DNA of 64,000 nucleotides, taken from contig JBQQPY010000002.1 of assembly GCA_052258065.1 (NCBI GenBank), positions 806,001 to 870,000 of the forward strand, read 5' to 3'. Under the pieces are notes generated by a model. The model was given only the letters and a program-made list of their open reading frames with translations, did not search any database and was not told the DNA's origin. Position numbers and translations under genes: made by a program. This DNA is from JBQQPY01 sp052258065. Its GTDB lineage: Bacteria; Pseudomonadota; Gammaproteobacteria; Enterobacterales; Enterobacteriaceae. This document shows, one piece after another, positions 38,145-46,770 of the stretch; within the stretch, counting starts at the first letter, position 1; every line of letters starts with the position of its first letter.

Positions 38145-39476
38145 TTAGTGCTTATAGCCTTTCAGGTTTGCTTTTTTCAATACAGACTCATATTGCCTTG
38201 ACATTATTAGAGTCTGAACTTGAGCCATAAAATCCATGATAACCACAACGACGATCAATAAAGACGTGCCCCCGAAATAGAAAGGAACTTTCATTGCGTC
38301 ACGCATAAACTCTGGAATTAGGCAGATAAAGGTAATATACAGAGCGCCGACTAGTGTTAGGCGTGTCATAACCTTATCAATATATCTTGCCGTTTGTTCT
38401 CCCGGACGAATGCTTAGTATAAATGCACCCGACTTCTTTAAGTTATCCGCTGTCTCGCGCGGGTTAAACACCAACGCCGTGTAAAAAAAACAGAAGAATA
38501 TGATTGCAGCCGAATATAGTAATACATAAAGCGGTTGACCAGGCTGTAAATAGAGCGAAATCGCAGACAGCCAGGCCCAACCTGTACTGCCTCCGAACCA
38601 GGATGCAATCGTAGCTGGGAAAAGAATGATACTGGAGGCGAAAATTGCCGGAATGACTCCGGCCATATTCACTCTCAGCGGTAAATGAGTGCTTGGGGAC
38701 GCATAAAAGCGACGTCCTTGCTGACGCTTCGCATAGTTGACAACGATACGACGCTGACCACGTTCAAAGAACACCACAAAAAACGTCACCGCGAATACCA
38801 GAAGTGCAACGATCAGTAACATCAGGAAGTGTATATCACCCTGTCGAGCTTGCTCTATAGTGTGGCCGATGGCAGGCGGCAAGCCTGCTACGATACCCGC
38901 AAAGATAATTATGGAGATACCGTTGCCGATACCTCTTTCAGTAATCTGGTCACCCAGCCACATCAGAAACATTGTGCCGCAGGCCAAGCTCACTACTGCA
39001 GTAAAGTAAAACGCAAAGCCTGGATTAATTACAAGACCTTGCATTCCAAGCATATTCGGCAAACTGGTTGCAATACCGATTGACTGAAATATTGCCAACA
39101 CCAACGTACCGTAACGCGTATAACGACTGATTTTACGTCTGCCAGACTCACCCTCTTTTTTAATCTCCGCTAGTGCCGGGTGAATCACCGTAAGCAGCTG
39201 CATAACGATCGATGCGGAAATGTACGGCATAATCCCTAATGCGAAAATAGAGGCACGGCTGAGCGCGCCACCAGAGAACATGTTAAATATTTCAATGATA
39301 GTACCGCGCTGCTGTTCGAGTAATTTCGCAAGGACTGTAGCATCAATACCAGGAATCGGAATAAAAGAGCCGACGCGGAAGACGATAAGCGCCTCAATAA
39401 CAAATAGAAGCCTGCTTTTTAGTTCACCCATTCCTCCTTTGACGCTTTGAAAATCAAATCCTGATTTTTTAGCCAT
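38145..39476 (-). CDS. secY: Preprotein translocase subunit SecY
   Basis: Channel of the SecYEG translocon in the inner membrane. 443 residues, as in E. coli, with ten hydrophobic helices. It shows the cytosolic loop GERGIGNGISIIIF, YAKRQQGRRFYASPSTHLPLRVN between helices 6 and 7, and FIPIPGIDATVLA around the plug region. The frame is whole. It sits between rplO (7-base gap) and rpmJ. Its retention with an LPS modification system shows that the cell still builds a working envelope. Confidence 0.99.
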   Translation of the reverse strand: MAKKSGFDFQSVKGGMGELKSRLLFVIEALIVFRVGSFIPIPGIDATVLAKLLEQQRGTIIEIFNMFSGGALSRASIFALGIMPYISASIVMQLLTVIHPALAEIKKEGESGRRKISRYTRYGTLVLAIFQSIGIATSLPNMLGMQGLVINPGFAFYFTAVVSLACGTMFLMWLGDQITERGIGNGISIIIFAGIVAGLPPAIGHTIEQARQGDIHFLMLLIVALLVFAVTFFVVFFERGQRRIVVNYAKRQQGRRFYASPSTHLPLRVNMAGVIPAIFASSIILFPATIASWFGGSTGWAWLSAISLYLQPGQPLYVLLYSAAIIFFCFFYTALVFNPRETADNLKKSGAFILSIRPGEQTARYIDKVMTRLTLVGALYITFICLIPEFMRDAMKVPFYFGGTSLLIVVVVIMDFMAQVQTLIMSRQYESVLKKANLKGYKH

Positions 39477-39483
39477 CTGCTAC

Positions 39484-39918
39484 TTATTCCTCAATTTTAC
39501 CGCCAGCAGCTTCGATTACGGCACGCGCGCCTTTGCTTACACGAAGGCCACGCACGGTAACTGCGCGTTTAACTTCGCCGGACATCATGATTTTGACGAA
39601 TTCAGTCTGGATGCTAACGATATTAGCAGCTTTGAGCGTATTCAGGTCTACAACCTCGCCTTTTACGTGCGTCAATTCAGACAGGCGGATTTCTGCGGTA
39701 ACCATAGATTTGTGCGACGTAAATCCAAATTTTGGCAAACGACGGTACAAAGGCATCTGGCCGCCTTCAAACCTGCGACGCACACCACCGCCAGAACGGG
39801 ACTTTTGACCCTTGTGACCGCGACCACCGGTTTTTCCCAATCCAGAAGCAATACCGCGGCCTGAACGTTTAGAGGCGTGTTTGGAGCCCTCAGCAGGAGA
39901 TAGAGTATTTAAACGCAT
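39484..39918 (-). CDS. rplO: 50S ribosomal protein L15
   Basis: Late-assembly protein binding 23S rRNA. 144 residues, as in E. coli. Glycine- and arginine-rich N-terminal tail (GRGIASGLGKTGGRGHKGQK) inserted into rRNA; the L18e/L15 fold follows, with ending IEAAGGKIEE. Three bases after rpmD. Confidence 0.98.
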   Translation of the reverse strand: MRLNTLSPAEGSKHASKRSGRGIASGLGKTGGRGHKGQKSRSGGGVRRRFEGGQMPLYRRLPKFGFTSHKSMVTAEIRLSELTHVKGEVVDLNTLKAANIVSIQTEFVKIMMSGEVKRAVTVRGLRVSKGARAVIEAAGGKIEE

Positions 39919-39921
39919 TTC

Positions 39922-40101
39922 TTACTCCTCCATTTTGACCATGTAGGAAACTAAATTGACCATACCGCGTACAGCAGGCGTATCTTCACGCTCTACGGTG
40001 TGACCAATGCGCCGCAGGCCCAGGCCAACCAGAGTTGCCTTGTGTTTGGGCAGACGTCCGATGGAACTACGAGTTTGAGTGATTTTAATAGTCTGTGACA
40101 T
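39922..40101 (-). CDS. rpmD: 50S ribosomal protein L30
   Basis: 59 residues (59 in E. coli, counting the initiator Met). It reads MSQTIKITQTRSSIGRLPKH near the start and ends YMVKMEE, with the family signature TLVGLGLRRIGHTVERED. It starts 6 bases after the rpsE stop and ends 3 bases before rplO. Confidence 0.97.
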   Translation of the reverse strand: MSQTIKITQTRSSIGRLPKHKATLVGLGLRRIGHTVEREDTPAVRGMVNLVSYMVKMEE

Positions 40102-40107
40102 GGTTAA

Positions 40108-40608
40108 TTACCCCAGAATTTCTTCAACGGATTTATCACGCTTTGCAGCGACCGTTTCAGGAGACTTCATATTGCCAAGAGCGTCGATAGTTGCACGCAC
40201 TACGTTGATCGGATTAGTGGAACCATAGGCTTTTGCCAGTACGTTATGAACTCCCGTGACTTCTAAGACGGCACGCATTGCACCACCCGCGATAATACCT
40301 GTACCTTGGGAAGCGGGCTTCATAAACACGCGAGAACCCGTATGAGCGCCTTTAATTGGGTGCTGCAGGGTGCCGCTGTTTAGCGGCACAGTCATCATGT
40401 TGCGGCGAGCTTTTTCCATCGCTTTCTGGATTGCTGCCGGCACTTCACGTGCTTTGCCGTAGCCAAAACCGACGCGACCGTTACCGTTACCAACAACCGT
40501 TAGTGCAGTAAAGCTGAAAATACGGCCGCCTTTTACGGTTTTAGATACGCGGTTTACCGCAATCAGCTTTTCCTGCAGTTCACCAGCTTGTTTTTCGATG
40601 TATGCCAT
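40108..40608 (-). CDS. rpsE: 30S ribosomal protein S5
   Basis: Shoulder protein important for decoding accuracy and mRNA unwinding. 166 residues (167 in E. coli). Double-stranded-RNA-binding-like domain with GRIFSFTALTVVGNGNGRVGFGYGKAREVP in pieces; C-terminal domain with GIIAGGAMRAVLEVTGVHNVLAK. 14 bases after rplR. Confidence 0.98.
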   Translation of the reverse strand: MAYIEKQAGELQEKLIAVNRVSKTVKGGRIFSFTALTVVGNGNGRVGFGYGKAREVPAAIQKAMEKARRNMMTVPLNSGTLQHPIKGAHTGSRVFMKPASQGTGIIAGGAMRAVLEVTGVHNVLAKAYGSTNPINVVRATIDALGNMKSPETVAAKRDKSVEEILG

Positions 40609-40622
40609 CTTACACCTCTACT

Positions 40623-40976
40623 TTAGAACTGAAGGCCAGCTTCACGGGCAGCGTCCGCAAGTGCCTGGATTCGACCATGATATTGAAACCCGGAACGGTC
40701 AAAGGAGACATCTTTAATGCCTTTTCCCAGCGCGCGCTCGGCGATAGTTTTACCTACTACTGCGGCGGCGTCTTTGTTACCGGTACCCTTTAATTGTTCT
40801 ACGATAGCTTTTTCTACAGTAGAAGCGGCTACCAGGACTTCAGAACCGTTTGGTGCAATAACCTGTGCATAAATGTGACGTGGAGTACGGTGTACTACTA
40901 AGCGAGTTGCGCTCAATTCCTCAAGCTTGCGTCGTGCACGGGTCGCACGACGGATGCGAGCTGCTTTCTTATCCAT
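40623..40976 (-). CDS. rplR: 50S ribosomal protein L18
   Basis: Binds 5S rRNA with L5 in the central protuberance. 117 residues, as in E. coli. Basic N-terminus DKKAARIRRATRARRKLEEL, then RLVVHRTPRHIYAQVIAP and a C-terminal FDRSGFQYHGRIQALADAAR. 13 bases after rplF. Confidence 0.98.
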   Translation of the reverse strand: MDKKAARIRRATRARRKLEELSATRLVVHRTPRHIYAQVIAPNGSEVLVAASTVEKAIVEQLKGTGNKDAAAVVGKTIAERALGKGIKDVSFDRSGFQYHGRIQALADAAREAGLQF

Positions 40977-40989
40977 AGTGTTACCTTAT

Positions 40990-41523
40990 TTATTTCTTCT
41001 TAGCTTCTTTGTTACGCAAGACTTCGTCAGCGTAACGAATACCCTTACCTTTATAAGGCTCAGGACGACGATAGGCGCGCAGATCTGCCGCAACCTGGCC
41101 AATTACTTGCTTATCAGCGCCTTTCAGCACGATTTCAGTTTGGTTTGGGCATTCTGCGGTAATACCTGATGGTAGTTGATGGTTGATGGTATGAGAAAAG
41201 CCTAGGGATAGACTCACTACATTACCTTTCACCGCAGCACGGTAACCTACGCCTATCAGCTGTAGATTTTTCGTGAAGCCGTCGTTCACACCAATCACCA
41301 TGTTGTTTAGCAGTGCACGCGTAGTACCTGCCAGCGCCCAACCTTTGAGATGGCCTTTGCGTGGAGCAAAGGTCAGCTGGTTATTAGCATGATAAACATC
41401 AACAGCTTCGTGGATAGTGCGAGTCAGCTCGCCATTTTTACCCTTAATCGAAATATCCTGACCGCTGAGCTTTACCTCTACGCCGGCAGGAATGACGACG
41501 GGTGCTTTAGCAACACGAGACAT
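40990..41523 (-). CDS. rplF: 50S ribosomal protein L6
   Basis: Located near the factor-binding site. 177 residues, as in E. coli. Two similar alpha/beta domains; the C-terminal signature EPYKGKGIRYADEVLRNKEAKKK is clear. 13 bases after rpsH. Confidence 0.98.
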   Translation of the reverse strand: MSRVAKAPVVIPAGVEVKLSGQDISIKGKNGELTRTIHEAVDVYHANNQLTFAPRKGHLKGWALAGTTRALLNNMVIGVNDGFTKNLQLIGVGYRAAVKGNVVSLSLGFSHTINHQLPSGITAECPNQTEIVLKGADKQVIGQVAADLRAYRRPEPYKGKGIRYADEVLRNKEAKKK

Positions 41524-41536
41524 TCTTTCTTCCCAA

Positions 41537-41929
41537 TTACGCTACGTAGCAGATGATCTCGCCACCAAGACCAGCCTGTCGAGCTGCACGATCAGTCATG
41601 ACACCTTTAGAGGTAGAAACAACCGCGACACCCATACCTGCCATAACTTTCGGCAGCGCATCTTTTTTCTTATAGATACGTAGTCCGGGGCGGCTAATAC
41701 GCTGAATGCTTTCTACTACCGGCTTACCCTGGAAGTATTTAAGTACCAGCTCTAACGTCGGCTTTCTATCGCCTTCAACTTTGTAATTTTTAATAAAGCC
41801 CTCTTCTTTCAGTAAGTTGGCAATTGCTACTTTAAGCTTAGAGGAAGGCATAGAGACCGCAGTTTTGTTAGCGAGTTGACCGTTACGTATACGGGTCAGC
41901 ATATCCGCGATCGGATCTTGCATGCTCAT
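41537..41929 (-). CDS. rpsH: 30S ribosomal protein S8
   Basis: Primary 16S rRNA-binding protein and translational repressor of the spc operon; in E. coli it acts at the rplE start. 130 residues, as in E. coli. DPIADMLTRIRNGQLANK at the N-terminus and GMGVAVVSTSKGVMTDRAARQAG in the RNA-binding C-terminal part. Confidence 0.98.
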   Translation of the reverse strand: MSMQDPIADMLTRIRNGQLANKTAVSMPSSKLKVAIANLLKEEGFIKNYKVEGDRKPTLELVLKYFQGKPVVESIQRISRPGLRIYKKKDALPKVMAGMGVAVVSTSKGVMTDRAARQAGLGGEIICYVA

Positions 41930-41963
41930 CTATCTTTACTCCCGTCATTCAATTGGTGACAAT

Positions 41964-42269
41964 TTACCAGCTAGCCTTTCTCAGGCCTGGGATTTCACCG
42001 CGCATAGCGGCTTCACGAACCTTAATGCGGCTCAACCCGAATTTCCGCAGGAAAGCGTGCGGACGACCAGTTTGGTGGCAGCGGTTACGCTGACGAGAGG
42101 GACTGGAATCACGCGGCAGAGTCTGCAGCTTGAGAACCGCTTCCCAACGCTCTTTATCGGAAGCATTCACGTCGGAGACGATAGTTTTTAGTTTAGCGCG
42201 TTTTACGAAAAATTTATTAGCTAATTTAACGCGTTTTACTTCGCGTACTTTCATGGATTGTTTAGCCAT
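41964..42269 (-). CDS. rpsN: 30S ribosomal protein S14
   Basis: Head protein. 101 residues, the long form without a zinc ribbon, as in E. coli. C-terminal signature RQRNRCHQTGRPHAFLRKF and IKVREAAMRGEIPGLRKASW. The His after the Cys in NRCHQ replaces the Arg of E. coli. Confidence 0.98.
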   Translation of the reverse strand: MAKQSMKVREVKRVKLANKFFVKRAKLKTIVSDVNASDKERWEAVLKLQTLPRDSSPSRQRNRCHQTGRPHAFLRKFGLSRIKVREAAMRGEIPGLRKASW

Positions 42270-42282
42270 CAGTAACCCTACC

Positions 42283-42822
42283 TTACTTGCGAAATGGAAA
42301 GCTAAAGGCGCTCAACAGCGCACGGCCTTCATCATCGGATTTTGCAGTGGTGGTGATGGTGATATCCAAGCCACGAACGCGATCGACTTTATCATAGTCG
42401 ATTTCCGGAAAGATGATCTGTTCACGCACGCCCATACTGTAGTTTCCACGGCCATCGAATGACTTTGCAGAGAGTCCACGGAAGTCACGGATACGCGGTA
42501 CAGCAATGTAAATCAGTCGCTCAAAGAACTCCCACATGTATTCACCACGTAGAGTTACTTTACAACCAATTGGATAGCCCTGACGGATTTTAAAGCCAGC
42601 AATAGATTTTCGTGCTTTAGTGATTATTGGCTTTTGGCCTGAAATCGCAGTCAAATCGGCTACGGCATTATCCAGCAGCTTTTTATCAGCGATTGCTTCA
42701 CCTACACCCATATTCAGGGTGATCTTTTCAACCCGAGGGACTTGCATGACAGAATAGTAATTAAACGGTTTCATTAGTTGAGGGACTACTTTGTCTCTGT
42801 AGTAATCATGCAGTTTCGCCAT
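42283..42822 (-). CDS. rplE: 50S ribosomal protein L5
   Basis: Binds 5S rRNA and contacts S13 and P-site tRNA. 179 residues, as in E. coli. Contains VEKITLNMGVGEAIADKK and GLDITITTTAKSDDEGRALL. It follows the frameshifted rplX by 14 bases; S8 would be expected to control it. Confidence 0.98.
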   Translation of the reverse strand: MAKLHDYYRDKVVPQLMKPFNYYSVMQVPRVEKITLNMGVGEAIADKKLLDNAVADLTAISGQKPIITKARKSIAGFKIRQGYPIGCKVTLRGEYMWEFFERLIYIAVPRIRDFRGLSAKSFDGRGNYSMGVREQIIFPEIDYDKVDRVRGLDITITTTAKSDDEGRALLSAFSFPFRK

Positions 42823-42836
42823 CGTACTACTCCAAA

Positions 42837-43153
42837 TTACTTAATAATTTCGCCGTTAGATTTGAAGATGCGCACTTTCTTGCCGTCTTCAATTTTAAAG
42901 CCTACACGGTCCGCCTTGCTGGTGACTGCATTGAAGATTGCAAGATTGGAAAGATCGATTGCCGCTTCTTTTTCAAAGATACCGCTCGGCTGATTCATGG
43001 TTGATGCTGATTTTTTTGATGCTTCTTAACCAGATTGACACCTTCAACAATGGCCTTGCCGCTAGACAAAACATTTTTTACTCTACCACGCTTACCTTTA
43101 TCTTTACCAGTTAACACGATAACTTCATCATTTCGACGGATTTTCGCTGCCAT
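42837..43153 (-). CDS. rplX: 50S ribosomal protein L24, frame broken at a poly-A run
   Basis: L24 starts large-subunit assembly by binding the 5' end of 23S rRNA. From ATG 43,153 (an open extension to 43,192 overlaps rplN and is not used) the frame reads MAAKIRRNDEVIVLTGKDKG up to NLVKKHQKNQHQP and stops at 42,995: 52 residues. The rest of L24 (MNQPSGIFEKEAAIDLSNLA to KSNGEIIK, 53 residues) is in another frame, starting at an ATG that overlaps the stop as ATGA. The break is at a seven-A run (43,011-43,017). Eight A would give one 105-residue protein; five A would give 104, the E. coli length. Both halves are well conserved, which argues against an old pseudogene. Confidence 0.9.
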
Positions 43154-43163
43154 AATTCGCTCC

Positions 43164-43535
43164 TTATAGTACTTCAGGGGCCAGTGAGACAATCTTCATG
43201 AACTTTTCGGTACGAAGCTCACGAGTTACCGGTCCAAAAATACGCGTACCGATAGGTTGCTCACTGTTGTTGTTCAACAAAACACAAGCATTACCATCGA
43301 AGCGAACAATAGAGCCGTCAGGGCGACGAACACCTTTCTTCGTGCGCACCACTACCGCCTTCAGGACATCACCCTTTTTTACTTTTCCACGAGGAATCGC
43401 TTCCTTAACAGTAATTTTGATAATGTCGCCGACGCCTGCGTAGCGACGGCGCGATCCACCTAGAACCTTGATACACATTACGCGACGCGCACCAGAGTTG
43501 TCGGCTACGGTCATCGTAGTCTGTTCTTGGATCAT
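43164..43535 (-). CDS. rplN: 50S ribosomal protein L14
   Basis: Intersubunit bridge protein and binding site of RsfS. 123 residues, as in E. coli. MIQEQTTMTVADNSGARRVM and GTRIFGPVTRELRTEKFMKI are diagnostic. First gene of the spc operon, after a 168-base spacer that holds the promoter. Confidence 0.98.
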   Translation of the reverse strand: MIQEQTTMTVADNSGARRVMCIKVLGGSRRRYAGVGDIIKITVKEAIPRGKVKKGDVLKAVVVRTKKGVRRPDGSIVRFDGNACVLLNNNSEQPIGTRIFGPVTRELRTEKFMKIVSLAPEVL

Positions 43536-43703
43536 CTTAGTGCCCCGCTAATATTATTACTCATATAATGACCTGAATCTATCGTAAAACTATAATACAG
43601 GACGAAATACTGTAACACTGCTCTTAATGTGTGAGAGAAAAAATAAACGACTTAAACGATGAATTGTTTATCTGATTAGAGCTCACTTACCGTTTTTACC
43701 GTT
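43536..43703 (-). promoter_or_regulatory. spc operon promoter region
   Basis: 168-base spacer between rpsQ and rplN, about the E. coli spacing. It ends ATTAGCGGGGCACTAAG before the rplN ATG, close to the E. coli sequence I recall. The best promoter on the minus strand is GTTACA, 16 bases, TATAGT; the position aligned with the E. coli -10 reads TTACAGT. The promoter seems to have weakened or shifted about 20 bases downstream. Confidence 0.5.
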
Positions 43704-43958
43704 TTATAGGATTGCTTTCTCTACAACGCGAATCAGCATCCAGGACTTGGTCTTAGAAATCGGACGGCATTCGCTGATTTCAACGATGTCGCCGATATTG
43801 CTGTCATTATTCTCGTCATGTACGTGAAGTTTTGTCGTACGCTTAATGAACTTGCCGTAGATTGGATGTTTCACAAAACGCTCAATGGCCACAACGATAG
43901 ATTTTTCCATTTTGTCGCTAACTACACGACCTTGCAGTGTACGGATGTGGTCATTCAT
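43704..43958 (-). CDS. rpsQ: 30S ribosomal protein S17
   Basis: Primary 16S rRNA-binding OB-fold protein. 84 residues, as in E. coli. LQGRVVSDKMEKSIVVAIER at the start, EISECRPISKTKSW near the end. Last gene of the S10 operon; its ATG overlaps the rpmC stop by four bases. Confidence 0.98.
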   Translation of the reverse strand: MNDHIRTLQGRVVSDKMEKSIVVAIERFVKHPIYGKFIKRTTKLHVHDENNDSNIGDIVEISECRPISKTKSWMLIRVVEKAIL

Positions 43959-44149
43959 TGCGCACCCACCTTCTCAATTAATAACATCTTCACGCGCGCA
44001 ACATTGCGGCGCACCTGCTTTAACAGGTGAGTCTTCTGCAGCTGGCCGCTGACAGCCTGCATACGCAGATTGAATTGCTCACGCAGCAGGTTCAGCAGTT
44101 CGGTCTTCAGCTCTTCAGTACTTTTTTCACGCAGCACGCTTGCTTTCAT
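43955..44149 (-). CDS. rpmC: 50S ribosomal protein L29
   Basis: Two-helix protein at the tunnel exit. 64 residues (63 in E. coli). MKASVLREKSTEELKTELLN, then FNLRMQAVSGQLQKTHLLKQ. Overlaps rplP and rpsQ by four bases each (ATGA), which suggests coupled translation. Confidence 0.97.
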   Translation of the reverse strand: MKASVLREKSTEELKTELLNLLREQFNLRMQAVSGQLQKTHLLKQVRRNVARVKMLLIEKVGAQ

Positions 44150-44559
44150 TGTATCACCGTCTTAGTTACAAAGGTGGTTTTAATCGGTAGTTTTGCTGCT
44201 GCCAGCTTAAAGGCATCACGGGCAATCTCTTCCGGAACGCCGTCCATTTCGTATAGAACTTTACCCGGTTGAATCAAGGCAACCCAGTATTCTACGTTAC
44301 CTTTTCCTTTACCCATGCGCACTTCGAGCGGCTTTTCGGTAATCGGCTTATCCGGAAAGGTCCGGATCCAGATTTTACCTTGACGCTTAACCGCACGTGT
44401 CATGGCGCGACGTGCTGCTTCGATTTGACGAGCGGTCAAACGACCACGGCTCACAGCTTTTAGACCGAAAGTACCGAAGCTAACATCCGTACCCGCTGCT
44501 AAGCCGCGGTTACGGCCTTTATGCATCTTACGGAATTTTGTACGCTTTGGTTGTAACAT
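44146..44559 (-). CDS. rplP: 50S ribosomal protein L16
   Basis: Lies by the A-site tRNA elbow. 137 residues (136 in E. coli). MLQPKRTKFRKMHKGRNRGL and the GKGKGNVEYWVA motif. 12 bases after rpsC. Confidence 0.98.
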   Translation of the reverse strand: MLQPKRTKFRKMHKGRNRGLAAGTDVSFGTFGLKAVSRGRLTARQIEAARRAMTRAVKRQGKIWIRTFPDKPITEKPLEVRMGKGKGNVEYWVALIQPGKVLYEMDGVPEEIARDAFKLAAAKLPIKTTFVTKTVIQ

Positions 44560-44571
44560 CAGCGACTCTCC

Positions 44572-45270
44572 TTACTTGCGGCCTTTACGCTGCTGCTTTT
44601 TAGGTTGAGCAACGGGTTCCGGTTGTTCAATTGCAGGCATACCACCTAAAATCTCACCTTTGAAGATCCATACTTTTACACCAATGACACCATATGTAGT
44701 GTGTGCTTCTGAGGTGTTGTAGTCGACATCAGCACGCAGGGTATGCAACGGCACACGACCTTCACGGTACCATTCGGTACGCGCGATTTCGGCACCGCCC
44801 AGACGGCCACTGACTTCAACTTTAATGCCCTTAGCACCAAGACGCATAGCGTTCTGCACAGCACGTTTCATCGCTCGACGAAACATAATACGGCGTTCCA
44901 GCTGCGAAGAGATGTTTTCGGCAACCAGTTTAGCATCCAGTTCCGGCTTGTGGACTTCAGCAATATTAATTTGAGCCGGGACGCCAGCAATATCTGCTAC
45001 GATCTTACGCAACTTTTCGACGTCTTCGCCTTTCTTGCCGATCACGATACCTGGCCGAGCGGTGTGAATGGTCACACGAATGCTCTTAGCCGGACGTTCA
45101 ATCACTACGCGAGAAACCGAAGCTTTTGACAACTCCTTGGTTAGGAACTGACGCACTTTAAAATCATGGTCTAGGTTGTCAGCGAATTCTTTGGTATTCG
45201 CATACCAAGTAGAGTTCCAGGTTTTGACGATACCGAGGCGAATACCATTCGGATGTACTTTCTGACCCAT
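44572..45270 (-). CDS. rpsC: 30S ribosomal protein S3
   Basis: mRNA-entry protein with helicase role. 232 residues (233 in E. coli). N-terminal KH domain with GIVIGKKGEDVEKLR; C-terminal domain with RAMKRAVQNAMRLGAKGIKV; basic tail QPKKQQRKGRK. Confidence 0.98.
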   Translation of the reverse strand: MGQKVHPNGIRLGIVKTWNSTWYANTKEFADNLDHDFKVRQFLTKELSKASVSRVVIERPAKSIRVTIHTARPGIVIGKKGEDVEKLRKIVADIAGVPAQINIAEVHKPELDAKLVAENISSQLERRIMFRRAMKRAVQNAMRLGAKGIKVEVSGRLGGAEIARTEWYREGRVPLHTLRADVDYNTSEAHTTYGVIGVKVWIFKGEILGGMPAIEQPEPVAQPKKQQRKGRK

Positions 45271-45287
45271 TGCTAGTCTCCAGAGTC

Positions 45288-45620
45288 TCAGCGATTGGAC
45301 ACGACCACAGTGATATGGCTGGTGCGCTTCAGGATACGATCTGCACGACCCTTAGCACGCGGCATAATCCGCTTCATGCTCGGACCGGAGTCGACAAAAA
45401 TCTTCGCGACTTTCAAATCATCGATATCTGCGCCATCGTTGTGTTCAGCGTTAGCAATGGCAGACTCTAGTATTTTCTTCACTAGACCAGCGGCTTTCTT
45501 GTTGGTGTAGGTGAGAATTTCAAGAGCTTGCGATACTTTCTTGCCGCGAATAAGATCTGCCACCAGGCGAACCTTTTGAGCAGAAGAACGAGCGTGGCGA
45601 TGTTGAGCGATAGTTTCCAT
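45288..45620 (-). CDS. rplV: 50S ribosomal protein L22
   Basis: Its long hairpin lines the exit tunnel. 110 residues, as in E. coli. RSSAQKVRLVADLIRGKKV at the start and the hairpin sequence GPSMKRIMPRAKGRADRILK near the C-terminus. Confidence 0.98.
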   Translation of the reverse strand: METIAQHRHARSSAQKVRLVADLIRGKKVSQALEILTYTNKKAAGLVKKILESAIANAEHNDGADIDDLKVAKIFVDSGPSMKRIMPRAKGRADRILKRTSHITVVVSNR

Positions 45621-45635
45621 CTCTATCTTACTACC

Positions 45636-45914
45636 TTAGCGCTTTTTAGCCCTTTTGTCGGCCACATGGCCGCGATAAGTACGCGTCAGCGCGAATTCAC
45701 CCAGTTTGTGACCGACCATTTCATCGGCGACAAAAACGGGTACGTGCTGACGACCATTATGGACAGCTATGGTCAAGCCGATCATTCTTGGAAAGATCGT
45801 TGAACGACGGGACCAAGTGCGAATAGGTCTCTTGTCACCGCTCTCCACCGCTTTCTCTACCTTCTTTAGCAAGTGCAGGTCAATAAACGGACCTTTCTTG
45901 AGAGAACGTGGCAT
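45636..45914 (-). CDS. rpsS: 30S ribosomal protein S19
   Basis: Head protein that forms a complex with S13. 92 residues, as in E. coli. MPRSLKKGPFIDLHLLKKVE and MVGHKLGEFALTRTYRGH are diagnostic. Confidence 0.98.
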   Translation of the reverse strand: MPRSLKKGPFIDLHLLKKVEKAVESGDKRPIRTWSRRSTIFPRMIGLTIAVHNGRQHVPVFVADEMVGHKLGEFALTRTYRGHVADKRAKKR

Positions 45915-45930
45915 GATTTATCCTCTAATA

Positions 45931-46752
45931 TTATTTGCTACGGTGACGCACGATGAACTTATCAGTACGCTTATTGCTACGGGTCTTCTTACCTTTAGTC
46001 TGAATGCCCCACGGCGATACTGGGTGCTTACCAAAATTACGACCTTCACCACCACCGTGCGGATGGTCTACCGGGTTCATTGCCGTACCGCGAACAGTCG
46101 GACGGATGCCGCGCCAACGGCTGGCGCCGGCTTTACCTAGCACGCGAAGCATATGTTCAGCATTACCTACTTCGCCTAGGGTTGCACGGCATTCAGACTG
46201 AATTTTGCGCATTTCACCAGAACGCAGACGAAGTGTGACATAAGCGCCATCACGAGCCACGATCTGAACATAAGCACCGGCAGCGCGCGCTAGCTGGCCG
46301 CCTTTACCCGGTTTCATTTCCACGTTATGCACGGTAGAACCAACCGGAATATTGCGCATCGGCAGAGCGTTGCCGGCTTTGATTGCCGCATTGACGCCAG
46401 ATTGAATCTGATCACCGGCCTTCAGGCCTTTCGCTGCCAGCACGTAACGACGTTCGCCATCTTTATACAATACCAGCGCGATATTGGCGGAACGCTTAGG
46501 ATCATACTCTAGACGTTCTATCACTGCTGGAATGCCGTCTTTATTGCGTTTTAAGTCGATTAGGCGATAGTGTTGCTTGTGGCCACCGCCGATATGACGC
46601 GTAGTGATACGACCATTGTTGTTACGGCCACCGGATTTACTAAGGGCTTCCAGTAACGGTGCATAAGGCTTGCCTTTATGCAGCTCAGGATTGACGACTT
46701 TAACAACGTGGCGACGACCCGGAGATGTCGGTTTACATTTAACAATTGCCAT
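45931..46752 (-). CDS. rplB: 50S ribosomal protein L2
   Basis: Needed for subunit joining and peptidyl-transferase activity. 273 residues, as in E. coli. The C-terminal NPVDHPHGGGEGRNFGKHPV contains the conserved His region (E. coli His229). Clean frame. Confidence 0.99.
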   Translation of the reverse strand: MAIVKCKPTSPGRRHVVKVVNPELHKGKPYAPLLEALSKSGGRNNNGRITTRHIGGGHKQHYRLIDLKRNKDGIPAVIERLEYDPKRSANIALVLYKDGERRYVLAAKGLKAGDQIQSGVNAAIKAGNALPMRNIPVGSTVHNVEMKPGKGGQLARAAGAYVQIVARDGAYVTLRLRSGEMRKIQSECRATLGEVGNAEHMLRVLGKAGASRWRGIRPTVRGTAMNPVDHPHGGGEGRNFGKHPVSPWGIQTKGKKTRSNKRTDKFIVRHRSK

Positions 46753-46770
46753 TGTTGCTACTCCTTCGAC

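Noticed and set aside
43154..43192. N-terminal extension of L24
   Set aside because: It overlaps rplN. L24 starts MAAKIRR throughout the family.
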